Origin: Bombiscardovia asteroides_K
GTDB lineage: Bacteria > Actinomycetota > Actinomycetes > Actinomycetales > Bifidobacteriaceae
Assembly (NCBI RefSeq): GCF_048001765.1
Contig: NZ_CP181447.1
Coordinates: forward strand, 2,108,001 to 2,172,000
DNA length: 64,000 nucleotides
Direction: 5' to 3'
The notes beneath the pieces were generated by a model, which saw only the letters and a program-made list of their open reading frames with translations, did no database searches and was not told the origin of the DNA. This document shows, one piece after another, positions 9,125-17,155 of this stretch (positions within the stretch are counted from its first letter, which is position 1; each line of letters starts with the position of its first letter). A program made the translations under genes and the position numbers.

Positions 9125-10730
9125 GGGCCAGCTCCTTTCCGGTGATGGCCAGGTAGGCCGAACTCATCTTCTTCATGGTCTCCTGCCACTCGCTCTCCGG
9201 CTGGGAGTCCTCGACAATCCCCGCCGAGGCACGCAGGTGATAGCTGCCGGAATGGTAGGAGGCCGTCCGTATGCACAGCGCCGTCAGGACCTGACCGTCA
9301 AATCCGAGGAAGCCCACCGCTCCGGCATACACCCCGCGCGAACTGACCTCGGTCTCCTCAATGATCTCCACGGCGCGCACCTTGGGGGTTCCCGTCATGG
9401 TGCCGGCAGGGAAGGCGGCCGAGAAGACATCGTACTTGTCCAGACCAGACCGAATCCGGCCGACCACATCCGAGACCATGTGAATGACGTGGGAGTAGAC
9501 CTCAGTGGTCATCAACCGGTCCACCTCCAAGGATTCGGGTGTGCAGCACCTGGCTACGTCGTTGCGGCCCAGGTCCACCAGCATCAGATGTTCGGCCCGC
9601 TCCTTGGGGTCGCCGGCCAACTGCCTGATGGCCGCCTGTCGGGCCTCTCCCTCTCCGGGATTGCCGACCGTTCCGGCGATGGGCCGCAGGGTTATGCCAC
9701 CATCTGGGGTCAGCCCAATGAAGAGCTCAGGGCTGGCTCCGATGACATGCACCCCTTGGGGAGTCACGAAATAGTACATATAGGGGGACGGATCCTGCAG
9801 ACGCAGCCGCTGATAGACCTGGAAGGGCGGAATGCGGGAATCCACTTGAATCTCATGCCCGAGCTGGAGCTGATAGACATCGCCCTGGGCTATGTGCTCC
9901 TTGCCCTTGGCAAACCACCGATAGAAACAGTCCCGATTGATCGTGTCATGGGCCTCGTATGGATAGTCCGGCCCGATGCCACCTTGGACAGCATCCGATT
10001 CAGGAGATTGCCCCGGTGATGCGTCGGATTGGAGCAGTCCCAGCACCTCTTCCAACGACTCGAATCCATGCCCATGCCCGCAGCTCCCGATTGCCACATG
10101 CTGGACCTGTGGACCAGATCGTGCAGAAGATCCGCGTTCTCGCAGATTTTCCCCGCCTTCTTGAATGCCACCCTCGGCAGAGGCCTCTTCGACATGAACC
10201 AGAGTGGCGCAGTGCCCGCCGGCCTTCAGATCCAAGGTGATGATTCCCCGATAAAGCGTCAACGAGATGACAGGCAAGGCCGCGTCCCTTGGTATGCGCT
10301 CCTCCAGATCCTCAATCATGAAGATGGTGTCATACCCGAAGTAGCCGAACCAGCCCATCCCGAAGGGGCCTTCATGGTCGCCGCTGACGGCAAAGGAGGA
10401 TTCCAGCCGCCTCAGCACTGCAAAGACCTCCTGGATGTCGGGGACCGGATAGTGGACCACCCCCTGCTCAATTTGGCCGAAGGGCTCCAGAATTCCTGTC
10501 AGCTGAGCACTGCCCAAAGGTTCGATGGTCATGACATGGTCTGTCACGCTCAGTGTCAGCATCGGCTCGAACCCGATCGCCGAGCGATTCCGGTCCTTAT
10601 CAGGACCACTCAGAGATTCCAGGAGGAAGAGCTGATCCTCCCGGTATCTGGTGCGCAGCCGCCTGTAGATGGCCAGGGCATCGAGGTCGCTGGAGAACCG
10701 GCGGGATTCCATGGTTACGTTGATAGTCAT
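9105..10730 (-). CDS. Chorismate-binding synthase, component I (anthranilate/aminodeoxychorismate type)
   Basis: A 541-residue chorismate-binding enzyme converting chorismate plus ammonia to anthranilate or a related aminated product. The catalytic region holds DLGRNDVARCC, the FPAGTMTGTPKVRAVEIIE segment and a C-terminal RASAGIVEDSQPESEW. An LLES element at residues 36-39 resembles the tryptophan-feedback motif of TrpE, favouring an anthranilate synthase, while the TMTGTPK segment is not decisive. The ATG at 10730 is chosen (TAGGAAG upstream); an in-frame ATG at 10832 would add a non-family N-terminus. No Trp-rich leader peptide is seen upstream. Being next to siderophore genes, it could instead make an aminated or aryl precursor (speculative). 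Confidence 0.82.
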   Translation of the reverse strand: MTINVTMESRRFSSDLDALAIYRRLRTRYREDQLFLLESLSGPDKDRNRSAIGFEPMLTLSVTDHVMTIEPLGSAQLTGILEPFGQIEQGVVHYPVPDIQEVFAVLRRLESSFAVSGDHEGPFGMGWFGYFGYDTIFMIEDLEERIPRDAALPVISLTLYRGIITLDLKAGGHCATLVHVEEASAEGGIQEGGENLRERGSSARSGPQVQHVAIGSCGHGHGFESLEEVLGLLQSDASPGQSPESDAVQGGIGPDYPYEAHDTINRDCFYRWFAKGKEHIAQGDVYQLQLGHEIQVDSRIPPFQVYQRLRLQDPSPYMYYFVTPQGVHVIGASPELFIGLTPDGGITLRPIAGTVGNPGEGEARQAAIRQLAGDPKERAEHLMLVDLGRNDVARCCTPESLEVDRLMTTEVYSHVIHMVSDVVGRIRSGLDKYDVFSAAFPAGTMTGTPKVRAVEIIEETEVSSRGVYAGAVGFLGFDGQVLTALCIRTASYHSGSYHLRASAGIVEDSQPESEWQETMKKMSSAYLAITGKELAHESLAG

Positions 10731-11132
10731 TAGGGCACTTCCTAAGTCAGATACTGCGGTTGGGAAACGGCGGTGGAACCTTACTAGATGCCGATTCACC
10801 AGGCCAGGGGTATGGATTTCCTGTGGCAGCATGTCCGCAGATAATTAAAGAGCAGCCTCAAGCATCGAGGCAGATATAGGAATCAGAAGATGAACCGGCT
10901 AAAACATCAACGCCATCGGGCATCGACATAGAAAAAGACACCCTTGGGCAACCAAGGCTTCAGTGATGTCGTTTTCTCCATGGCCACGATGCTAGAGCAC
11001 CAGAATGCAAACGCCCAATCAGCATCCATAATCCGGACATTTGTAGACCGAATACTATTCATCCACCAACTCAGGTGCGGAAGATATGACCATCATGCCC
11101 AGCAGAATTCTGTCCACATCCTTATGGACAGG
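10731..11132. other. Gene-free stretch upstream of the chorismate enzyme pair
   Basis: About 400 bases between the component I start and the terminator of the nucleoside operon. A 77-codon frame on the plus strand shows no family resemblance and no ribosome site, so I do not call it. The promoter of the minus-strand pair should lie here. Confidence 0.35.
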
Positions 11133-11166
11133 AACCGGGCCCAGGAGCAAATCCCCAGACCCGGTT
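11133..11166 (-). terminator. Hairpin ending the ECF/nucleoside operon
   Basis: AACCGGG (11133-11139) pairs with CCCGGTT (11160-11166), with further internal pairing, 24 bases after the MFS stop at 11190 on the minus strand. There is no strong T tract. A second small stem, CTGTCCA/TGGACAG, lies just beyond. Confidence 0.45.
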
Positions 11167-11189
11167 TCCTCAATTAGCAGCTCGGAAGA

Positions 11190-12638
11190 TCAATCCTCGT
11201 CCTCAGCCACGCGGGAGTGGCTGTAGATCATCTTCATGGAGCAGATGAAGAGCACCAAGCCCAGCAGGATGATCACGCCGCCGATCATGAAAACATTGGC
11301 GTAGGTCGAAGCCAGGCCCTGCGCAGTGCCGGCCAGACTGCCCGAACCCATGGATCCGTTGGCCATGAGCTGGCCGAAGAGGGCGACACCGATGGAGCCG
11401 GTGATGGCTTGCAGGAGGTCGTTGAAGCCGAGCACACGGCCGGACTCCTCAGGAGCCACGGTCAGGGTCGCGGTGTCAACGATGGGCTGGTAGAAGAAGG
11501 ATGTGCCGAAGTAGTAGATGCAGGGCGCCACAGCCAGGGCCCAGATCTTGCCAGCGGGGATCAGGAAGGCGATGGCGATCAGGCCGCCGCCCATGCAGGC
11601 CAGAGCCAGGATGACCGAAGCCTTGCGCCCGATCTTCTGAATGATGGGCCCGGCCGCGAATCCCATGATGCCGGCCAGGATGATGGACCAGACCAGCAGG
11701 TTGGAGACCTTGGAGGAGTCGATGCCGTACACGTTCAGACCAATGGCGTTGACGCCCGCGTTCAGGGTGTAGCTGAAGAAGTAGCCGACGAAGATGACGG
11801 TCATGGTCATGGCGAAGGCCGGGTTGGTCAGCATCTTCGGAGTGATGAAGGGATTGCTGGCCTTGTTGACATAGACCAGGAAGGCCGCCAGGGTCACGAT
11901 GCAGGCAATGCCCCAGCCCAAGTTGATGTCGGTGAAGAACATGGTCACCGAAGCGGCGAACAGCCCGATCAGCGTGAAGCCGATTCCGTCGATCTTGACG
12001 CCAGCGGCATGCTGGTCGGGCAGGTTCTTGGCCAGAACAGGAATGAAGAAGACAGCCAGGATGCCCACGCCGAAAAGCCAGCGCCAGTCAAGCAGGGTCA
12101 TGTAGCCGGCCAGGAAGACTCCCAGGGCGGCGGCGAAGCGGAAGACCGCGACGAAGACGCCGTACCAAAGCACACGCTTCTTTTTCTCCACATACTTGGA
12201 GACCAGAACCAGGAAGATGGAGCCGGAAACCTGCCAGCCGGCCGACTGCACCACGCGGGCGGCGATGACGATCCAGATGCTGAATGTGCCGAAGCAGCCC
12301 AGAATCGACCCCAGCACGAAGACGATCGTGCCCAGGATCATCATCTTCTTCAGGGAGACGAAATCGCCCAAGGAGCCGTAGATGACGCAGACGATTCCCA
12401 GGATGATGCCGGGCAGTGAGGTGATCAGCGGAGCCAGATTGGCCTGGTTGAGCTGCTTGCCGATGTTCACGTAGATCATGCCGAAGGCCTGCTGCTGGAG
12501 CACGCCCAGGGTGAAGATGATCAGGACCACCGGGATGGCCACGCGGGCCATCTTGTTCATTTTCGCGAACTCGGGAGTCCCCTCCTCGGGAACGGGTATG
12601 CCGTTCTTCTGCTCCTCGGAGACAGTTGACTCACTCAT
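11190..12638 (-). CDS. MFS transporter (probable nucleoside or purine/pyrimidine carrier)
   Basis: A 482-residue major facilitator with about 12 to 14 hydrophobic helices. The frame continues upstream into the hydrolase gene, but ATG 12638 follows AAGGAAAA and begins a plausible cytoplasmic tail (MSESTVSEEQ). It is clearly a paralogue of the MFS gene at 60830: both share a leader starting MSES, a LP(G)IxLGxVC segment in the second helix, the sequence GSILGCFG/GSLLGFFG, and a RVVQSAG/RMIQTAGG motif. Both sit directly after or before a nucleoside hydrolase, so the likely cargo is a nucleoside or a base released from it (inference from context). It is the last gene of the operon that starts at 16904. 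Confidence 0.8.
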   Translation of the reverse strand: MSESTVSEEQKNGIPVPEEGTPEFAKMNKMARVAIPVVLIIFTLGVLQQQAFGMIYVNIGKQLNQANLAPLITSLPGIILGIVCVIYGSLGDFVSLKKMMILGTIVFVLGSILGCFGTFSIWIVIAARVVQSAGWQVSGSIFLVLVSKYVEKKKRVLWYGVFVAVFRFAAALGVFLAGYMTLLDWRWLFGVGILAVFFIPVLAKNLPDQHAAGVKIDGIGFTLIGLFAASVTMFFTDINLGWGIACIVTLAAFLVYVNKASNPFITPKMLTNPAFAMTMTVIFVGYFFSYTLNAGVNAIGLNVYGIDSSKVSNLLVWSIILAGIMGFAAGPIIQKIGRKASVILALACMGGGLIAIAFLIPAGKIWALAVAPCIYYFGTSFFYQPIVDTATLTVAPEESGRVLGFNDLLQAITGSIGVALFGQLMANGSMGSGSLAGTAQGLASTYANVFMIGGVIILLGLVLFICSMKMIYSHSRVAEDED

Positions 12639-12678
12639 TTTTTCCTTAGTTTCCTTTCGGTTCTTCTCAATACGGAAG

Positions 12679-13602
12679 CTACTGGCGGCGGACCCGGCCG
12701 ACCCTGTCGACAAAGGCGGAGCGGAATCCGTCCACATCCACGTCCACGCAGACGCTGGCGTTGGCCTTGCCCCCCAGGATGCCGTCGTAATCGACCACCG
12801 TGGCGCCCAGGGTGAGCGGACTGGAGATTTCGACATCCACGAAGGCCTGGCTCATGGTGAACAGATCGGGCTGGATCAGGACCATGGCGGCCGAAGGGTC
12901 GTACATCTTGATCCCTTCCTCGATGTGTCCGCCATCGTAGGACCGGAAGAGGGAGGCGACCATGCCGCCCACTTCGCCGGCTGCGTCCAGATCATCCAGG
13001 TCACCGGCGACCAGATGGGCCTTGCGTCCGATGTCCAGGCCGACCATGGTCACAGGCAGCCCGCTACGGAAGACCATCTTGGCAGCCTCCGGATCCACAG
13101 AGATGTTGAACTCGCCGTAGACCCCGATATTGCCGCGTCCGGTGGAGCCTCCCATCATGACAATCCGGTCAATGTGGTCCTTGACCTCTGGGAAGGTGGC
13201 CAGCAGCAGGGCGATGTTGGTCAGAGGGCCCAGGGTCAGGATGGTGACCGGCTCATCGCTCTCCAGCAGCACCCGCCGCTCCTCCAGGACCGCATTGCTC
13301 TCGGTCAGCAGGCTGGCGTCCGGCTCAGGGAAGACGAATGATCCCATCCCCGACTTGCCGTGGGCTTCGGTGGCGAACCTGTTGTCACGCATGAGCGGGG
13401 CCGCAGCGCCACGGGCCACGGGAATGCGCCTGCCCAGGAAGGTCAGCAGCTTCAGGGCATTGTTGGTGGTGTGGCCGATGCCCACATTGCCGGACACCGA
13501 GGCTATCAGCCTGATGTCGAAGCCGGGTTCGTCGACCAGCATCGTAATGGCCGCAGCATCATCGATGCCAGGATCCGTGTCGATGATCAGAGGTCTGGTC
13601 AT
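12679..13602 (-). CDS. Inosine/uridine-preferring nucleoside hydrolase
   Basis: A 307-residue nucleoside hydrolase (IU-NH family), cleaving ribonucleosides to base and ribose in the cytoplasm. The calcium-binding N-terminal signature DTDPGIDDA is at residues 8-16, with Asp10, Asp14 and Asp15. ILTLGPLTNIA, the MMGGS turn and the EFNISVDPEAA segment (ligands to the ribose hydroxyls) are all present. The start ATG overlaps the stop of the upstream ECF ATPase gene by 4 bases (ATGA), so it is co-translated with the transporter. Purine versus pyrimidine preference is not clear from sequence. A second paralogue lies at 59824. Confidence 0.92.
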   Translation of the reverse strand: MTRPLIIDTDPGIDDAAAITMLVDEPGFDIRLIASVSGNVGIGHTTNNALKLLTFLGRRIPVARGAAAPLMRDNRFATEAHGKSGMGSFVFPEPDASLLTESNAVLEERRVLLESDEPVTILTLGPLTNIALLLATFPEVKDHIDRIVMMGGSTGRGNIGVYGEFNISVDPEAAKMVFRSGLPVTMVGLDIGRKAHLVAGDLDDLDAAGEVGGMVASLFRSYDGGHIEEGIKMYDPSAAMVLIQPDLFTMSQAFVDVEISSPLTLGATVVDYDGILGGKANASVCVDVDVDGFRSAFVDRVGRVRRQ

Positions 13603-14456
13603 TGCTTCACTCCTTTTGCTCTTGTCGTATCCAAACTCAAATTCCTGCCCCCTGCTTTGGCCCGCTGGGCTGCATTGACAAAGCCGGAAACGGTAAAGAC
13701 CGGGCCATCCAACCCGACCTGTCGGGCCACCCGGGTGATGGGCGGAGGCGTCACATAGGCCTGCTTGAGCACATCCTCCCGGGCGAAGACCTCCTCGCGG
13801 CTGCCATCCAGCAGGACCCGGCCATGCTGCATGAGCACAACCCTGGGGAAGTTGCGGGTAACGAACTTCATGTCGTGGGAAATCGTGATGCAGAGCCTGC
13901 CTTGGTCCCGCAGACGGGCGATGATGGCAGCCAGCCGATCATTGCCGGCCTTGTCCTGTCCGCATGTGGGCTCGTCGAAGACCACGGCACCCGTATCCAT
14001 CATGAGAACGGAGCCGATGGCGCAGAATTTCTTCTGGGTGGGGCTCAGGTCAAAAGGATGATCGTCCAGCCGGTCCGCCAGGCCTACCAACTCAGCCACC
14101 TGCTCCATACGTCGCCCTATCAGATCCTGATCGAACCCAAGCTGACGGGGACCGAACTCGAATTCCTTGCGGACGCTGTCCAGAAAGAGCTGATCGTCGG
14201 GATTCTGAAAGACGTACCCTACCTTCCGGGCCCACTGGGCTGTGTCCGCCGTAGCCAGATCGACGCCGTCAATCAAGATCCGGCCACTGGTCGGTCTCAG
14301 GATGCCGTTCAGATGCTTGGCCAGGGTGGTCTTGCCGGCGCCATTCTGACCGATCAGCGCCACGGGCCGGTCACCTTCAAGGGTCAGATCCACTCCGTCC
14401 AGGGCACGATGACCGTGCGGGTAGACGTACTCCAGATGCTCCAGGTCAATCCTCAT
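13599..14456 (-). CDS. ECF transporter ATP-binding protein (second ATPase, atypical signature)
   Basis: A 285-residue ABC ATPase of the energy-coupling factor type (CbiO/EcfA). Walker A GQNGAGKTT lies near residue 36, the Q-loop is VFQNPDDQLF, which is typical of EcfA subunits, and Walker B is AVVFDEPTCGQD. The signature is unusual: DLSPTQKKF replaces the usual LSGGQ. The other ATPase, encoded just upstream, has a normal LSGGQ, so one of the two ATP sites may be degenerate. The gene overlaps its upstream neighbour by 4 bases and its downstream neighbour by 4. A family-specific C-terminal tail of about 50 residues follows the ABC core. Confidence 0.88.
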   Translation of the reverse strand: MRIDLEHLEYVYPHGHRALDGVDLTLEGDRPVALIGQNGAGKTTLAKHLNGILRPTSGRILIDGVDLATADTAQWARKVGYVFQNPDDQLFLDSVRKEFEFGPRQLGFDQDLIGRRMEQVAELVGLADRLDDHPFDLSPTQKKFCAIGSVLMMDTGAVVFDEPTCGQDKAGNDRLAAIIARLRDQGRLCITISHDMKFVTRNFPRVVLMQHGRVLLDGSREEVFAREDVLKQAYVTPPPITRVARQVGLDGPVFTVSGFVNAAQRAKAGGRNLSLDTTRAKGVKQ

Positions 14457-15301
14457 CGCAGCGTCTCCCGAATCATGTCTACTGCCTGGTCCTCGCGTAC
14501 AGGCAGATCCGACAGATCAAATCCCGCGTCCTTCAGACCCCTGCCGAGCTTGACGTAATCCGGTACGTCAATCCCCCACTTCTCGGCCTCAGAATCAGTG
14601 AAGACCGCCTCGGGTGTGCCCAGGGCACGAACCCGACCAGCGCCCAGGACCATGACCTGGTCAGCGCATCGGGCGACCCGCTCCATATCGTGATCGACCA
14701 TGACTACGGTGATCCCCTCACGGTTGAGCCGCTTGACGATGTCGAAGATCTCCTCGCTGCCGAGCGGGTCCAGCTGGGCCGTGCATTCGTCCAGAACCAG
14801 AATGTCCGGTTCCATGATCAGGGTCGAGCCCAGGGCCACCCGCTGCACCTGTCCACCGGAAAGTTCCAGGGGGTTCTTGTCGAGCAGATCCTCGATATGC
14901 ATAAGATCCGCCACCCGGGCCACCTTGGCATGCATGGTTTCACGTGAAACCCCATGGTTGCCCAGCCCGAAGGCCAGTTCCTCGGCCACGGTCCCGGCCG
15001 TATAGGAAAGCTGATTGAAGGGATTCTGAAAGACCAGGCCCACGTGTCTGGACAAATCGGCAATGGTCGAAGTGGCTACGTCACTGCCTTCGATGCCGAC
15101 GCTTCCCTTGGATTTACCTACGAAATAGTGCGGAATCAGACCGACCAGGGCGTTGCACAGGGTCGATTTGCCCGACCCGTTGGCTCCGACGATGCAGAAG
15201 AAGCTGCCCTGTTCGACGCTGAAGCTCACGCGCTTCAGGGTGGTCCGATCGGCATCACGGTATCTGAAGGAGAAGTCCTCCACTCGTATGACCTCGGTCA
15301 T
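14453..15301 (-). CDS. ECF transporter ATP-binding protein (first ATPase)
   Basis: A 282-residue EcfA-type ATPase pairing with the next-encoded one to drive the ECF transporter. Walker A GANGSGKST, Q-loop VFQNPFNQLS, signature LSGGQVQRVALG and Walker B ILVLDECTAQLD are present; the usual DEPT is DECT here. The ATG at 15301 is chosen over one 15 bases upstream because GGGGAGG is spaced 6 bases from it and the start overlaps the EcfT stop as ATGA. The coding sequence contains a perfect ParB-site-like palindrome (14937-14950), which encodes VSRET without disturbing the frame. Confidence 0.9.
   Translation of the reverse strand: MTEVIRVEDFSFRYRDADRTTLKRVSFSVEQGSFFCIVGANGSGKSTLCNALVGLIPHYFVGKSKGSVGIEGSDVATSTIADLSRHVGLVFQNPFNQLSYTAGTVAEELAFGLGNHGVSRETMHAKVARVADLMHIEDLLDKNPLELSGGQVQRVALGSTLIMEPDILVLDECTAQLDPLGSEEIFDIVKRLNREGITVVMVDHDMERVARCADQVMVLGAGRVRALGTPEAVFTDSEAEKWGIDVPDYVKLGRGLKDAGFDLSDLPVREDQAVDMIRETLR
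14936..14951. promoter_or_regulatory. ParB-binding-site-like palindrome (parS) inside the ECF ATPase gene
   Basis: A perfect 16-base palindrome with core GTTTCACGTGAAAC (14937-14950). The bacterial parS consensus is TGTTTCACGTGAAACA; this copy matches the inner 14 bases and differs at the outermost pair. Sites of this kind are usually origin-proximal and may lie in coding sequence. Confidence 0.72.
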
Positions 15302-16116
15302 GCCCGACCTCCCCACTGGATTGCAAAGGTGATCAGACCCGCGCGAGAGAGGCAGCCGAGCACCAGGGCCAACACCAGGAAAACAGTGAACAGGATGGTC
15401 ATCACAGTGTCACTGCGTCGCCAGACCACCTCTAAGTAGCTGGTCTGCCGTACCCCCCGGATGCCGAATCCGCGGGTCTCCAGGGTCATTCCGCGCTCCT
15501 GTGAATCCGTCAGGGAGGAAAGAACAACTGGTCCGAGCAGGGGCAGGAAGGCCCGCGCCCGGGAAATCAAGCCGCCACCGGTCTCCAGACCACGTGCATG
15601 TTGAGACTGCTCGATAATCGCAATCCTGCGCTGCATCTGCGGGACCACATTCAGGCTGGCCAGGATCAGGTAGCCAATCTTCGATGGAACACCGATCTGT
15701 GTCAAAGCTGCAACCAGGCGACCCATGTAGGTAGTTTTATTGGTCAGGTAGAAGGACCCCAGGAAAACCAAAAGCGTCACTACGATTTTGGCCGCATAAA
15801 GGCTACCTTCGAGGCCCAGTTGGGCGAATCCCAGGTCAAGAACGACCTTGGTATTCCTCGGGCTGTAGCACCCCTGAATGAACAGCAGCATGAGCGTAAC
15901 GGGAATGCCGAACCCCAGCACGACGCCAGAGAAGGGCCTGAGCACCCGAGCCAGTGCCGCTGCGATAAAGAGCATGACGATGATCCCCAGGCCCAGAGTG
16001 AAGTCCGGCCAGGCCAAGGTCGCCAGGCCCAAGGAGCACACGCCGGCAATCTTGGCCATGGGATGCATGCGGGCCAGCGGGGAATCAGGAATCCCGTTCC
16101 TTGCAGGACCAGGCAT
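15298..16116 (-). CDS. ecfT: ECF transporter transmembrane coupling protein (EcfT)
   Basis: A 272-residue membrane protein linking the substrate-binding S subunit to the ATPases. About six hydrophobic segments are seen. The two coupling-helix motifs of EcfT are recognisable: QSQHARGLETGGG and LETRGFG, each with an Ala-Arg-Gly or Thr-Arg-Gly centre that grips the ATPase groove. Its ATG at 16116 overlaps the stop of the S subunit gene by one base (TGATG), and its stop overlaps the next ATPase gene. This is therefore a dedicated (group I) ECF set rather than a shared module. Confidence 0.88.
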   Translation of the reverse strand: MPGPARNGIPDSPLARMHPMAKIAGVCSLGLATLAWPDFTLGLGIIVMLFIAAALARVLRPFSGVVLGFGIPVTLMLLFIQGCYSPRNTKVVLDLGFAQLGLEGSLYAAKIVVTLLVFLGSFYLTNKTTYMGRLVAALTQIGVPSKIGYLILASLNVVPQMQRRIAIIEQSQHARGLETGGGLISRARAFLPLLGPVVLSSLTDSQERGMTLETRGFGIRGVRQTSYLEVVWRRSDTVMTILFTVFLVLALVLGCLSRAGLITFAIQWGGRA

Positions 16117-16904
16117 CAGCGTTCAGACCTTTGGGTACGTTCACAATCCGGGTCCGCTGGGTCGCCTGTCGATGAGCCACGATCAGATTCTGCCGCGCCG
16201 CCAACCTTCACCAGTCGTGCTGAACTCTCCTGGCTGGACGATCCAGCCGCTTCGTGCCCATCCTCGTCTTCGTCCTCATCCAAATCGTCCAGCTCAACCT
16301 GGTCATCGCTGCCGTCCAGGGCGTACTGGCTCAGGAAACGTTTGGGGATTCGACGCACGATCACATAAGCGATCAGGACGGTGATGCCTTTGTCGATCAA
16401 ATTCTCCAGCATGGAGGAGGAGAGCACCGAGATGACGATGTTCTTGACAGCCACCACCAGTGCAGCTGTGAGGACCGAGGTGCCATTGACTCCGGTGGCG
16501 CCCCCGTAGACGAACACGGTGATCAAAGAGGCGGTGACCGTGTTGACCAGGGCGCAGGCCAGCCAGACCAGGACGACTCCCCATATCCGTTTGAAGAGCC
16601 CCGCCTTGACCATGTAACCGATTACCAGGCCGCACAGAACGCTGGAGAGCGCATAGGGCAGATAGACCGGATTGGCCACCAAGGCGAGGAAGACGTTGGT
16701 CAGCAGTCCGCACAGGGCAGCCACCCAGGGGCCGGACAGGCAGGCGATGACCGTAGTGCCGATCATATCCAGGAAGAGCGGCAGTTTGAGGGTGGAGCTC
16801 AGGGTCCCACCGATGAGGTTGATGCCCACCGCGATAGGTATCAGCACCAAGGATTTCGTCGAGAACTGCGCAGTGATCCCTCTCCACACCGGTCGCGCGC
16901 TCAT
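16116..16904 (-). CDS. ECF transporter S component, substrate unknown (nucleoside-related by context)
   Basis: A 262-residue protein with about six transmembrane helices up to residue 190, then a long acidic and Ser-rich cytoplasmic tail (DDQVELDDLDEDEDEDGHE) that is unusual for S components. The pattern of a short N-terminal helix followed by SGPWVAALCGLLTN resembles the YkoE/QueT-like S families but I cannot name the substrate. It heads an operon S-T-A-A-nucleoside hydrolase-MFS, opposite a LacI-ribokinase fusion, which suggests a nucleoside, ribose or a nucleobase. Ribosome site region on the minus strand is GAC CAAAGGCGGTACGG before ATG 16904. Confidence 0.78.
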   Translation of the reverse strand: MSARPVWRGITAQFSTKSLVLIPIAVGINLIGGTLSSTLKLPLFLDMIGTTVIACLSGPWVAALCGLLTNVFLALVANPVYLPYALSSVLCGLVIGYMVKAGLFKRIWGVVLVWLACALVNTVTASLITVFVYGGATGVNGTSVLTAALVVAVKNIVISVLSSSMLENLIDKGITVLIAYVIVRRIPKRFLSQYALDGSDDQVELDDLDEDEDEDGHEAAGSSSQESSARLVKVGGAAESDRGSSTGDPADPDCERTQRSER

Positions 16905-17011
16905 AATCCGTACCGCCTTTGGTCCTTGAATGTCGATTTCTGCAGATGGCCGTCGCTCACAGCCAGATCCGCATCACCGCTTTGAGAAACCACTTTAGTA
17001 AACAACTTTCA

Positions 17012-17028
17012 TTGACAGAGACTATCAA
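17012..17028. promoter_or_regulatory. Candidate LacI-type operator in the divergent promoter region
   Basis: An imperfect 17-base palindrome, TTGACAGAGACTATCAA, lies between the divergent ECF operon and the LacI-ribokinase gene. Outer TTGA/TCAA and inner AG/CT pairs match; two positions do not. Its first six bases also match a -35 box, but no good -10 follows at the right distance. Weak evidence. Confidence 0.25.
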
Positions 17029-17155
17029 CAGCCGCATGGGGTGTCAAATGCGAAACCTCCGACGACCATCTCTCAGGTAAGCTTGATTCGCTAGATCCAA
17101 CAGGTCGACAGAGCCGTTCGCCGGAGCGTCAGAGATGAGGAGGACAGGAAACCCC

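Noticed and set aside
10944..11177. A 77-codon frame in a non-coding region
   Set aside because: No ribosome site or resemblance to known proteins; it runs over the terminator of the opposite operon.
16992..17008. CACTTTAGTAAAC as a LacI operator before the ECF operon
   Set aside because: Only ACT/AGT pairs match, too short to support an operator.
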